From contig JAGMCI010000003.1 in NCBI GenBank assembly GCA_023129325.1, forward strand, positions 1 through 58,283: DNA of 58,283 nucleotides, read 5' to 3'. The notes beneath the pieces are model-generated. The model was not told the DNA's origin, did no database searches, and saw nothing but the letters and a program-made list of their open reading frames with translations. Source of the DNA: Caldifarciminota bacterium. Lineage in GTDB: Bacteria > Hydrothermota > UBA3073 > JACQXS01 > JAGMCI01. Positions 42,921-51,076 of this stretch are shown one piece after another (within the stretch, counting starts at the first letter, position 1; every line of letters starts with the position of its first letter). Position numbers and translations under genes: made by a program.

Positions 42921-43631
42921 ATGGAAAATGCAATAGAAGTTAAGGACTTAGAGAAATACTATGGCACTCTCAAAGCTATTAATGGTGTATCTTTTAATGT
43001 AAATGAGGGCGAGATATTCGGATTAATTGGGCCTAACGGAGCGGGAAAGACAACCATATTACGCATTATTTCTACTTTACTTCAGATAACTTCAGGGAGT
43101 ATAAAAGTATTTAAGCACGATGTGACTAAAGAAGCTCCTTATATTAGAAAGTTAATAAGTTATTTACCTGAAGAGGCGGGTGCGTATAAGAATCTATCAG
43201 GGAAAGGATATTTGGAATTCATAGCTGGATTTTACTCGGATAATGAAGAGATGGTAAATAAAGGCGTAGAAATAGCACAATTAGGAGAAAGGATAACTGA
43301 TAAAGTGAGTAGTTATAGCAAAGGGATGACAAGGAGATTATTAGTTGCAAGGGCTTTAATGGTGGCTCCAAGGTTAGCCATTTTAGACGAGCCAACTGTT
43401 GGATTAGATGTTATAAATTCACAGGAAATAAGAAGAATAATAAAAGATTTTGTCAAGAAGGGGACAACTGTTTTATTATCTTCTCACAATATGTTAGAAG
43501 TAGAGTTCTTATGTGATAGAATTGCATTGCTAAATGAGGGAGTGATAATAGAGAGGGGGACTCCACAGGAGTTAAAGGAAAAATACAAGGCAAAAAATGT
43601 AGAGGAAGTTTTTATTGAGGCAGTGAAATGA
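42921..43631 (+). CDS. ABC-2 type exporter ATPase (NatA-like)
   Basis: This 236-residue ATPase has Walker A GLIGPNGAGKTT (about 34-45), the Q-loop ISYLPEEAGAYKN, signature SYSKGMTRRLLVARAL, Walker B LAILDEPTVGLD and the H-loop LLSSHNMLEVEFLCDRI. It is of the NatA/CcmA type. It pairs with the membrane protein whose start overlaps its stop (ATGA, 43628-43631). The substrate cannot be predicted. Confidence 0.94.
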   Translation: MENAIEVKDLEKYYGTLKAINGVSFNVNEGEIFGLIGPNGAGKTTILRIISTLLQITSGSIKVFKHDVTKEAPYIRKLISYLPEEAGAYKNLSGKGYLEFIAGFYSDNEEMVNKGVEIAQLGERITDKVSSYSKGMTRRLLVARALMVAPRLAILDEPTVGLDVINSQEIRRIIKDFVKKGTTVLLSSHNMLEVEFLCDRIALLNEGVIIERGTPQELKEKYKAKNVEEVFIEAVK

Positions 43632-44896
43632 GACATTTCTATAATTTAGTCAAAAAAGAGGTAAAGGAGCTATTAACTCGAGAGGTGATAGTTTCTATGG
43701 TATTCATGCTTGTATTTTTTGTATTTATGGGCAGAATAATAAAGGGAGCGGAAGAAGAGGCAAAGGAGATAAACATTAGCATATTAGATTTGGACCGCAC
43801 CCCATATTTACAGAATATATTAAACATAGTCAGCAAGCAAGGGATTGAGATAAATTCAATAGAAGCCGAAGATATTGAGAATGCGATAAAAGAGGCTAAG
43901 GAGAAGAATGCAACCGTGCTTTTGGTAATACCTCCTGGATTTGGAGTTAAGATACAAGAGATGGAGAAAGCAGAGTTAGAAATGTATTCAATAATGAAGG
44001 GGTTAAGCATAAAAGAAACAATCTCGAGCGAGATTATTAAATCAATAATTGGAGCTTTAAACAAGAGCATAGCCACAAGTTTTATTCAAAAAGCCGTACC
44101 TGATAAAGACCCTGAGGATATATTAAGTCCTATACATACAAAAGATTTTGTAGTAATAAAAGAGAGGACTATTCCTGGAACTCCTGGTGTGCTCTTTGCT
44201 CTTATAACTTCGCAATCTATAATGATTCCACTTATCTTAGTGATGGTCATTATGTATACTGGCATGATGGTTATGACGAGTATGGGTTCAGAAAAGGAGA
44301 GCAAGACATTAGAAACACTTTTAAGTTTACCTATAGGGAGGGGGCACATTATTGCCGGGAAGATGGCGGGTTCTGCCATCATAGGATTTATGATGACAAT
44401 CGTATATATGGGAGGCGTTAGGTATTATATGTCACCAATGATGGGGGCTCCGGAAATTTCCATACATCTTAAAGATTTAGGCTTATCAATGACTTCTTTA
44501 GGCTATCTACTTTTAGGGACTTCATTATTTTTGGCAATTCTTGCTGCCTTATCAGGATGTATAATCTTAGGTGTATTTGCCCAGGATACGAAAAGTGCTC
44601 AGACAATGAGTTACCCTATTATGTTGCTGGCTTTTATTCCTTTCTTTTTATCAATGTTCAAAGACATAGAGACACTTCCTTTGAGTCTCAAAATTATTGT
44701 ATATGCTATACCCTTCTCACATCCAATGATTGCATCAAAATCTCTTATTTTTCACGATTACTCCACAGTGCTTTGGGGCATAGGATATATGGCTATCTTC
44801 ATTGCTATAACAATGTGGATTGGGGTGCGAATATTCAATACCGATAAGGTGCTTACTGCAAGATTTGCAATAAGACGGAAGAAGATTGGGAGATAA
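43628..44896 (+). CDS. ABC-2 type exporter permease (NatB-like)
   Basis: This 422-residue protein has the ABC-2 layout: a first membrane helix (REVIVSMVFMLVFFVFMG) and a large extracytoplasmic loop (EINISILDLDRTPYLQN to TIPGTPGVLF). A five- or six-helix block follows (MIPLILVMVIMYTGMMV, LGYLLLGTSLFLAILAAL, MLLAFIPFFLSMF). The cytoplasmic GSEKESKTLETLLSLPIGR box is the typical ATPase-contact motif. Forms an exporter with the upstream ATPase. Confidence 0.92.
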   Translation: MRHFYNLVKKEVKELLTREVIVSMVFMLVFFVFMGRIIKGAEEEAKEINISILDLDRTPYLQNILNIVSKQGIEINSIEAEDIENAIKEAKEKNATVLLVIPPGFGVKIQEMEKAELEMYSIMKGLSIKETISSEIIKSIIGALNKSIATSFIQKAVPDKDPEDILSPIHTKDFVVIKERTIPGTPGVLFALITSQSIMIPLILVMVIMYTGMMVMTSMGSEKESKTLETLLSLPIGRGHIIAGKMAGSAIIGFMMTIVYMGGVRYYMSPMMGAPEISIHLKDLGLSMTSLGYLLLGTSLFLAILAALSGCIILGVFAQDTKSAQTMSYPIMLLAFIPFFLSMFKDIETLPLSLKIIVYAIPFSHPMIASKSLIFHDYSTVLWGIGYMAIFIAITMWIGVRIFNTDKVLTARFAIRRKKIGR

Positions 44897-45251
44897 TTTT
44901 AAGTATTTTGTTATTCGTAATAAAATAAATTAGCTACTAACTTATCCCGAAAACACGGAATTTAGAAAGTGTGAAAAAAAACAAAACCAAGCCACAGAAT
45001 ACACAGAAAAAATAAAATCAACAGGGATTGCCCCGATAAATCGGGACAGGAAAGAGAATATAAGAGATAAAAAATTAATCACGAAAACACGAAAGAAACC
45101 AAAATAGGACGCAGATTGGCGCAGATTGAAAAGGATTAGCCACAGAACTAATGAGTCGCCGAAAGCAACTTCGCAGAAAAACACAGAAAACTTTAACCAC
45201 AGAGTTCACAGAGGAGATAGAGGGTGTGAGAAAGCTGAAAATTTAAAAATC
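44897..45251. repeat. Gene-free repeat gap
   Basis: A-rich CACAGAA text, CCCCGATAAATCGGGAC (about 45032-45048) and a block from about 45105 (AGGACGCAGATTGGCGCAGA through GTGAGAAAGCTGAAAATTTA) that also precedes the promoter at 33929. No gene. Confidence 0.7.
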
Positions 45252-45279
45252 TTGACATTGAATAAAATAATAGTAAAAT
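45252..45279 (+). promoter_or_regulatory. Promoter of the small gene at 45307
   Basis: TTGACA (45252-45257), a 16-bp spacer and TAAAAT (45274-45279); then GGGAGGTAAG as Shine-Dalgarno for ATG 45307. Confidence 0.7.
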
Positions 45280-45306
45280 AAAGAAGATTAAGGGAGGTAA
45301 GAGAAA

Positions 45307-45513
45307 ATGGATAAGACAGCAGTGAAGGTTCCCGTGAAGGACCTCAATAAGATTTTAAAGGCATATCGCACTATTGGCGATTTCTTGGAGCACTATATTA
45401 GTCCAAAATCACTTTACAAAGAAGAGTTTATTAAGGGAATAGATATTGCACTCACTGAAGTATCTCGCAAGAAAACCAAGAAGGTGAAAGACTTTAGCGA
45501 TTTTGTCTCTTGA
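45307..45513 (+). CDS. Small antitoxin-like protein of unknown family
   Basis: This 68-residue protein reads MDKTAVKVPVKDLNKILKAY, a helical middle (IGDFLEHYISPKSLYKEEFI) and a basic C-terminus (EVSRKKTKKVKDF). Size, charge and lone position under its own promoter recall orphan antitoxins. The upstream block is shared with the other 68-residue antitoxin-like gene at 33993. AGGGAGGTAAG supports the start. No toxin partner is visible before the terminator at 45528. Confidence 0.55.
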   Translation: MDKTAVKVPVKDLNKILKAYRTIGDFLEHYISPKSLYKEEFIKGIDIALTEVSRKKTKKVKDFSDFVS

Positions 45514-45527
45514 GTGAATTTGGAAAG

Positions 45528-45560
45528 AACTGACACCAATTCTTTTCAGCTCTATTTTTT
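45528..45560 (+). terminator. Probable rho-independent terminator
   Basis: GAACTGA (45528-45534) pairs with TCAGCTC (45546-45552) with one mismatch, followed by TATTTTTT. It separates the antitoxin-like gene from the next operon's promoter. Confidence 0.5.
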
Positions 45561-45569
45561 AACAAATAC

Positions 45570-45598
45570 TTGACAAAATTGCAAAAGTTGATTATAGT
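45570..45598 (+). promoter_or_regulatory. Promoter of the PAPS-reductase/DUF262/kinase operon
   Basis: TTGACA (45570-45575), 17 bp, TATAGT (45593-45598). ATG 45608 follows after 9 nt with no Shine-Dalgarno, so the message is probably leaderless. Confidence 0.75.
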
Positions 45599-45607
45599 AA
45601 TCGTATT

Positions 45608-46489
45608 ATGAGGTCTGATAATATAGATTCTTTCAAGAAAAAGCTACATTATTCTAAAGCATTGATACGTGAAGCCCTGAAAAAATTTAAAAATCCTGTT
45701 ATTGCGTGTTCCTTTGGTAAGGATAGCATGGTTGTTCTTGATATGTTAAAAAAATATTCGAGAAACTTTACGGTATTGTGGAATAACACACTTGTCGAAT
45801 ACCCGGATACTTACAAGTTTGCAAGAGAAATAATTAAAGATTGGGAATTAGATTGTGTCGAAGCAAGACCTAAAGTAACTTTTTGGGAAATAGTTGAAAA
45901 ATATGGTTTTCCAATATACTCAAGAAATAGCAAAGGGCATAAGCAATACGCGACTTATAAATGCTGCGAGGAACTTAAGAAAAAACCAACCACTATTGCT
46001 TTAAGAAATATGAATTGTGATTTGTATTTTACGGGGCTAACAAGGCATGAAAGTAGATTAAGAGAATTCTCTGCCAGGTTATATGGAGATTCCTTTTATT
46101 CCAAAACATGGAAACATTGGAAATGTCATCCAATATTAAATTGGACACGTGAAGATGTATGGGAATATATTAGAGTATTTAATATTCCATATAATCCTCT
46201 TTATGATAAAAATGAAATACCTATAGACGGTGGTATTAGAACTGGATGTTGGCCTTGCACACAAGCGATAAAATATGGAAAATTAGAACATTTACGCACA
46301 TACTACCCAGAACTTTTCAATTTATTAGTTGTAAAAAAGAAGTTCGGAGAAGTAATGCTTGACTTAAGAATAGAAAAATATAAAGATATAAAATCTCGTA
46401 ATACGGATTATATGAGAAACCGGGCTTATAAACAATTAGGATTAGAAAAAACATTAACTGCACATCCCTGTTTTTTCGATAGATTGTAA
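45608..46489 (+). CDS. PAPS-reductase-fold (DndC/SspD/IbrA-like) protein
   Basis: This 293-residue protein is an ATP-pyrophosphatase of the phosphoadenosine phosphosulfate reductase family. The PP-loop is CSFGKDSMVVLDML (SFGKDS at 35-40). Cys119-Cys120 (YKCCEELKKKP) with C214-x-x-C217 (TGCWPC) form the CC/CxxC set that binds a [4Fe-4S] cluster in APS reductases and DndC-like proteins. YFTGLTRHESRLRE is the conserved G-x-R-x-x-E/S-x-x-R region. In Dnd and Ssp systems such proteins put sulfur on the DNA backbone. Here no cysteine desulfurase is adjacent; instead a DUF262 protein and a kinase follow. Confidence 0.85.
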   Translation: MRSDNIDSFKKKLHYSKALIREALKKFKNPVIACSFGKDSMVVLDMLKKYSRNFTVLWNNTLVEYPDTYKFAREIIKDWELDCVEARPKVTFWEIVEKYGFPIYSRNSKGHKQYATYKCCEELKKKPTTIALRNMNCDLYFTGLTRHESRLREFSARLYGDSFYSKTWKHWKCHPILNWTREDVWEYIRVFNIPYNPLYDKNEIPIDGGIRTGCWPCTQAIKYGKLEHLRTYYPELFNLLVVKKKFGEVMLDLRIEKYKDIKSRNTDYMRNRAYKQLGLEKTLTAHPCFFDRL

Positions 46490-46514
46490 ATTATATTTTT
46501 AAAAGGAAAGTTTG

Positions 46515-47606
46515 ATGAAATACAAACTAGAAACTGACTTTACAATAAAAACATTAATTGAGCTTTATGAGAAAGATGAAGTAAATTTAAATCCACCTTA
46601 TCAAAGAAATGAAATTTGGTCCCTAAAAGATAAAAAACTTTTAATAAATTCAATAGAAAGAGGTTGGCCAATTCAAAATTTTTACTTACAAAAGAAATCC
46701 AATGGGTATGATATGGTTGATGGACAACAAAGAACAAGGGCTATTCTTGGATATTATAGAAATCTTTTCCCTTCTGAGCAAGGAATATTTTTCAAGGATA
46801 TGGAAGATAAAGACATATTTTTAAATTATAAACTTATGATTATAATAATAACGAATGTTGATAAAAATGAATCTATTGAAGATTTCTATTCAAGAATTAA
46901 TAAAACAGGAAGGAAACTAAATAGACCAGAGTTAAAAAAAGCGGAATACTTTGATACAGAATTTTATAATTTAATTCAAAAAATATCAGATTTAGATGAG
47001 TTTAAAGCATTAAATCTTTTTTCTGGGAGCGTTTTGAAAAGAATGATTGACCAAGATTTTGTTGGAGAGCTTTTAGCACAACTTAAAAGTGGAATTACGG
47101 AAAAAAAGTTGGAAGTAGATAAACTGTTTGAAAAGGATATATTAGAAGATGAGAGTAAATCTCTTTTAGATGAATTTCAAAAAATATTACTTCATTTTAA
47201 AAGATTTAACGACAAAATTTATCCCATTAACAAAACAAGATATAGTCAGAGAAATGATTTTTACACTTTGTTTGGATTTATAAAAAACAATCCAAAATTG
47301 AAAAATGAAACGTTTGATGCTGTTTATTCTATATTAGTTTTAATTGATAATGACTTAGTACCTTCTAATGAAGACTGTGAACCGTTTTATAATTATACTT
47401 TAAATTGCGTGTCTCAATCTAATTCAAAAAATGCAAGAGGAAAAAGAGAAGATTTTCTAAACGAACTATTCCTAAATACTAGTAAAGAACCTAATATTAC
47501 TCAAAAAGCAATATTACAATTTTATGACTTGAAACCTCCTTTATCTAGGATAGAAAACTATTTTACATTGGATTTTAAAAAATTAAAAGAAAAAATAAAA
47601 TTATGA
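46515..47606 (+). CDS. DUF262 (DGQQR, ParB/GmrSD-like) protein
   Basis: This 363-residue protein has the DUF262 N-terminal signature LNPPYQRNEIWSLKDKKLL, SIERGWPIQNFYLQKK and DMVDGQQRTRAIL, followed by a long helical region. DUF262 is a ParB/Srx-fold NTP-dependent nuclease or sensor module found in GmrS, SspE and BrxU-like effectors. No C-terminal DUF1524 HNH motif is evident, so only the NTP-binding half may be present. The start is ATG 46515, supported by AAAAGGAAAG; TTG 46512 is possible. It lies 25 bp after the PAPS-reductase gene and its stop overlaps the kinase start (ATGA). Confidence 0.87.
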   Translation: MKYKLETDFTIKTLIELYEKDEVNLNPPYQRNEIWSLKDKKLLINSIERGWPIQNFYLQKKSNGYDMVDGQQRTRAILGYYRNLFPSEQGIFFKDMEDKDIFLNYKLMIIIITNVDKNESIEDFYSRINKTGRKLNRPELKKAEYFDTEFYNLIQKISDLDEFKALNLFSGSVLKRMIDQDFVGELLAQLKSGITEKKLEVDKLFEKDILEDESKSLLDEFQKILLHFKRFNDKIYPINKTRYSQRNDFYTLFGFIKNNPKLKNETFDAVYSILVLIDNDLVPSNEDCEPFYNYTLNCVSQSNSKNARGKREDFLNELFLNTSKEPNITQKAILQFYDLKPPLSRIENYFTLDFKKLKEKIKL

Positions 47607-48562
47607 TTATCTATGACAGTATTCACCACACAATTGACTTAAGAGGAGCAAAAAATTATATTCAGTTCAAGTCAAAAGATTACGAGTTGAGAAAGCTTTG
47701 GGATAGAAAAGATAGGAAAGGTGGCAACTCTTTTGTATTTGACTTAATTGACCCCAATGAAGAAAACAGTGAAATAAATCAGGTTATTAAAATATGTAAA
47801 TTCTATATCAATCCTGGGGGAACGAATAAAAGAATCGAACGTATCGAACGTTTTAAAAGAGAGATAAAAGCATTAAAGATAGCCAAGAGTAAAAAATGTC
47901 AAAATGTTATTGAATACTTTGATGACGCAGAGATAAAAATAAAAGATAAAAACGGGACCCCTTATTCTTTTTTATGTTATATTATGGAAAAAGCTGAAAA
48001 CGATTTATGCGAATATATTTTGGAAAATTATTCCGAAATTGATGCGCAAGAAAAATTTAATTATTGCGTTGACATTTTAAATGCAATAAAAGAATTACAT
48101 CTATTAGGTATCTATCATCGGGATATAAAACCAGATAATGTTTTTCGTATTGGCAAGACTCCTAAAATAGGAGATTTAGGTCTTATTAGTTTTCGTGATG
48201 AGGATTCTAACATAGATAAAGAACATGAAAGAATTGGTTCTTTTGGATGGATATCACCTGAAGTGATGAATAAGACATTAACAGAAGGTATAGACTACTT
48301 TCAATATGATTGCAGAATAGATGAAAAATCAGATATATTTCAATTAGGAAAATTATTTTGGTTTATATTCAAAGGAAATGTTCCTATTGGACAAATAACA
48401 AAGGGAGACTTTTCTGACAATCTCTTAGGTTCTCCCCTCCCGTGCAACAAAGATATTTTTGGCATAATAAACGAGATGATACAGTATTCTAAAGATAGAA
48501 GAATAGATTTAGATTACATTAAAGAATTATTTAAGTCATTATATAAGGATTTTGGAATGTGA
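47603..48562 (+). CDS. Ser/Thr protein kinase (Hanks type)
   Basis: This 319-residue kinase domain has no membrane segment. Catalytic elements are intact: VIKICKF (Lys63), FKREIKAL (Glu87), YHRDIKPDNVF (HRD 172-174), IGDLGL (DLG 191-193 in place of DFG) and GSFGWISPEV as the APE-like element. The N-loop is unusual (RKLWDRKDRKGGNSFVFDLI) with no clear GxGxxG. The predicted soluble location and tight coupling to DUF262 suggest that it regulates or triggers the neighbouring proteins. Confidence 0.88.
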   Translation: MIIYDSIHHTIDLRGAKNYIQFKSKDYELRKLWDRKDRKGGNSFVFDLIDPNEENSEINQVIKICKFYINPGGTNKRIERIERFKREIKALKIAKSKKCQNVIEYFDDAEIKIKDKNGTPYSFLCYIMEKAENDLCEYILENYSEIDAQEKFNYCVDILNAIKELHLLGIYHRDIKPDNVFRIGKTPKIGDLGLISFRDEDSNIDKEHERIGSFGWISPEVMNKTLTEGIDYFQYDCRIDEKSDIFQLGKLFWFIFKGNVPIGQITKGDFSDNLLGSPLPCNKDIFGIINEMIQYSKDRRIDLDYIKELFKSLYKDFGM

Positions 48563-48910
48563 AAGAAACAGAATAGGGTCAGGTCTTCAAATAACATTTT
48601 TTACCTGCAGGATTCGAGACACATAACTTTCATTCAAACCCAAAAACTCATCCTCCTGCGATAACTTTCTTTTCCCCTTTGTGCCTTTTGTGGTTGCAAT
48701 CTGCGTGTATCTGTGTTAATCTGTGGTTCCATTTTATATGTTAATTCGTAAAATTTGTAGGGACTGATGGGGACGGTTCTCTTTTCCCCCTCTAATCCTT
48801 TTTAATTTCCATTTGTCTCCAAGCCACACTTGACACGGAGATACACGGATGTAAACACTGAAAGACACGGAAAAATTAAAGGGGCGGGACGACCTCGCCC
48901 CTACAAATTA
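48563..48910. other. Gene-free gap, possible decayed insertion-sequence ends
   Basis: The first part has GGGTCAGGTCTTCAAATAAC and the middle GGGGACGGTTCTCTTTTCCC. Both phrases recall, from memory only, the flanks of REP-associated (Y1) transposase genes, but no transposase frame remains. The rest is ACACGGA-type repeat text. Confidence 0.3.
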
Positions 48911-49275
48911 CAATAACATCGTTATCCCGACCCGTTCCGTGTCGGGACGGGTTGCACTCCAAATGGTTTAAATTTGACGGACAGGGGGCCCCGCCAAGTC
49001 CCCGATTGAATCGGGACAGGCGGGATTTCGCCCCGACATATCGGGATTTCCACTTCGTTCCAACAGGCTCAACAAGCCCTGTCCCTACATTTTGGCATAT
49101 TGAGTGCGGAATGAGAGCACCCGCCTACCGGATGTCGGGCAGGGAGGCTCTCATCTACCCGGTATTTGGTGCTATCTTTATACATCTGTAATAAATAAAC
49201 GAGGGCTAAAGCCCTCGGCTACAAACATGGGTTTAGATGAGAAGAAGGAAATCAATAAAGGTAAAAGACTTGACA
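48911..49275 (+). repeat. Composite repeat, copy 2, with an extra palindrome and ending at a -35 box
   Basis: Matches 42541-42880. At the site where copy 1 reads AACACCGTTATTGCACTCC, this copy has a CCCGACCCGTT...GGGACGGG palindrome (about 48926-48951) between GTTAT and TTGCACTCC. It ends AAAAGACTTGACA, giving the next promoter its -35 box. Confidence 0.88.
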
Positions 49276-49298
49276 AGATGTAAATTCTGGGGTATGGT
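49270..49298 (+). promoter_or_regulatory. Promoter upstream of miaB
   Basis: TTGACA (49270-49275), 17 bp, TATGGT (49293-49298). The transcript would run through repeat copy 3 before reaching miaB. Confidence 0.6.
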
Positions 49299-49316
49299 TG
49301 TATTAGAGGTATCGGA

Positions 49317-49446
49317 CAGGGACCCCGCCAAGTCCCCGATTGAATCGGGACAGGCGGGATTTCGCCCCGACATATCGGGATTTCCACTTCGTTCCAACAG
49401 GCTCAACAAGCCCTACATTTTGGCATATTGAGTCATCTACCCGGTG
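49317..49446 (+). repeat. Composite repeat, shortened copy 3, between promoter and miaB
   Basis: GGACAGGGACCCCGCCAAGT through GGCATATTGAG then CATCTACCCGG. Relative to copies 1 and 2 it lacks TGTCCC near the middle and the segment between TTGAGT and CATCTACC. It stops a few bases before ATG 49451. Confidence 0.85.
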
Positions 49447-49450
49447 TCAG

Positions 49451-50776
49451 ATGAGAAGAGGAAAGCTTGTATATATTATAACTTACGGGTGTCAGATGAA
49501 TGTTTATGATTCGGGGGTTGTGGGTGAGATTTTGGGGCGAGAGGGATATAAAGAAGTAAATGAGATTAATAAAGCAGATGTCATTCTTGTTAATACTTGT
49601 AGTGTTAGGGAGCATGCTGAGCGGAGGGCACTTGGTAGAATTAGTGAGTTGCAGGGACTAAAGAAAGAAAACCCGGGGCTTCTTATTGGGGTTATTGGTT
49701 GTATGGCACAGAATTTGGGCAATTCTATTAAGGGGGCGGATTTTGTTGTCGGACCTTTGGGTTATAGGAAGTTGCCGGAAATCATAGATACAGGATACAG
49801 GATACAAGATACAAGATACAAGATACAAGATACAAAACTGGTATGTATTGAGGAGAGTTTGGAGCTTTATTCTGATATTTTTCCGAAGCCTGATGAGGGA
49901 GTTAGTGCCTTTGTGCCTGTGATGAGGGGGTGTGATAATTTTTGCACATATTGTATTGTTCCTTATGTCAGGGGCAGGGCAAGGTCAAGACCACATCTTG
50001 ATATTTTAAGAGAGATTGAATTACTTCTGGATAAAGGGATAAAGGAAATAACTTTATTGGGGCAATCCGTAAATGAATATTACGATGGTGAGGTTGGTTT
50101 GGCTGGGCTTTTAGGAATTATAGATAAAACTGGGCTTCCGAGATTGAAATTTTTAACTTCACATCCTAAGAATTTAACTCGGGAGCTTATTGAAGTGATG
50201 GAAAATAGTAAAAGTATTTGCAAGTATTTGCATCTTCCTTTACAATCAGGGTCAACGAGAGTTTTAAACAAGATGGGCAGGGGGTATACGAGAGAAGAAT
50301 ATATTGATTGGATTTACAAGTTAAGGGAAGCTATGCAGGATATTTCAATAACCACTGATATTATGGTAGGGTTCCCTGGCGAGACAGGTAAAGATTTTAA
50401 TGAGACTTTAGATTTAGTTAAAACTACAAGATTTGACTTTGCATATATGTTTAAATATTCTGACAGGAAGGGGACAAAGGCACAGGGGATGAGCCTGAAA
50501 GTAAATGAGGAGGTAAAGAAAGAAAGATTAAAGGAGTTAATAGAGGTTCAAAATAAAATCACTCGTGAGAAGCATAAAGAGTTAGTAGGCAAGACTGTAG
50601 AGATTTTAGTAGAAGGCAGGAGCAGGCGGGGTAATAATTTATATGGTCGGACTTCTCAGAATAAAGTTATTGTCTTTAGTGATAAGGCTCGGGCAGGCGA
50701 TTTTATTAAAGTAAAGGTAATGGAACTACGGGGGTGGACACCGTATGGAAAAATTCAATGCAAAATGCAAAATTAA
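49451..50776 (+). CDS. miaB: tRNA-2-methylthio-N6-dimethylallyladenosine synthase
   Basis: This 441-residue radical SAM methylthiotransferase modifies A37 of tRNAs reading UNN codons, after MiaA. The N-terminal UPF0004 domain begins RGKLVYIITYGCQMNVYDSG, with further cluster cysteines in VNTCSVREHAERR and GCMAQ. The radical SAM CxxxCxxC is RGCDNFCTYCIVPYVRG. A TRAM domain closes the protein. The frame is open to ATG 49340, but the extra 37 residues come from repeat copy 3, so ATG 49451 is preferred. An ATACARG microsatellite (about 49787-49838) is read in frame as QDTRYKIQDTK. Confidence 0.95.
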   Translation: MRRGKLVYIITYGCQMNVYDSGVVGEILGREGYKEVNEINKADVILVNTCSVREHAERRALGRISELQGLKKENPGLLIGVIGCMAQNLGNSIKGADFVVGPLGYRKLPEIIDTGYRIQDTRYKIQDTKLVCIEESLELYSDIFPKPDEGVSAFVPVMRGCDNFCTYCIVPYVRGRARSRPHLDILREIELLLDKGIKEITLLGQSVNEYYDGEVGLAGLLGIIDKTGLPRLKFLTSHPKNLTRELIEVMENSKSICKYLHLPLQSGSTRVLNKMGRGYTREEYIDWIYKLREAMQDISITTDIMVGFPGETGKDFNETLDLVKTTRFDFAYMFKYSDRKGTKAQGMSLKVNEEVKKERLKELIEVQNKITREKHKELVGKTVEILVEGRSRRGNNLYGRTSQNKVIVFSDKARAGDFIKVKVMELRGWTPYGKIQCKMQN

Positions 50777-51076
50777 CAATTAGCAATGCAAAATTAAGAC
50801 ATGAATTACACGAATTACACTAAAAAAGTGGGTTAAACCACGAAGGACACAAAGGTGATATTAAATATCAAAATGCAAAATTAAGCCACAGAATACACAG
50901 AAATAACAGAAAATACAATGCAGTTATGCCGTGTTGCAGTTAAATAAAATGACAGGGATTGGAAGAGAATTAAAGAGATAAAAAACAAGACACAGAAGGA
51001 CACAAAATATAGAGTTAATTAAGTTAATTGGTTAATTAGTTGATTAGCAAGGCAAAATTAAACATTAAATATCAAA
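50777..51076. repeat. Repeat-filled gap between miaB and miaA
   Basis: ATGCAAAATTAACAATTAGC, CACAGAATACACAG and TTAATTAAGTTAATTGG text. The last 80 bp match about 42395-42480, so the leader and first codons of miaA are made of repeat sequence. No gene. Confidence 0.7.

Noticed and set aside
45608-46489. Assimilatory CysH (sulfate reduction)
   Set aside because: No other sulfate-assimilation gene is near, and the neighbours are DUF262 and a kinase, so a DndC/IbrA-like role is preferred.
49340-49450. Longer N-terminus for MiaB
   Set aside because: The extra 37 codons come from repeat copy 3, and MiaB normally begins a few residues before YGCQMN.
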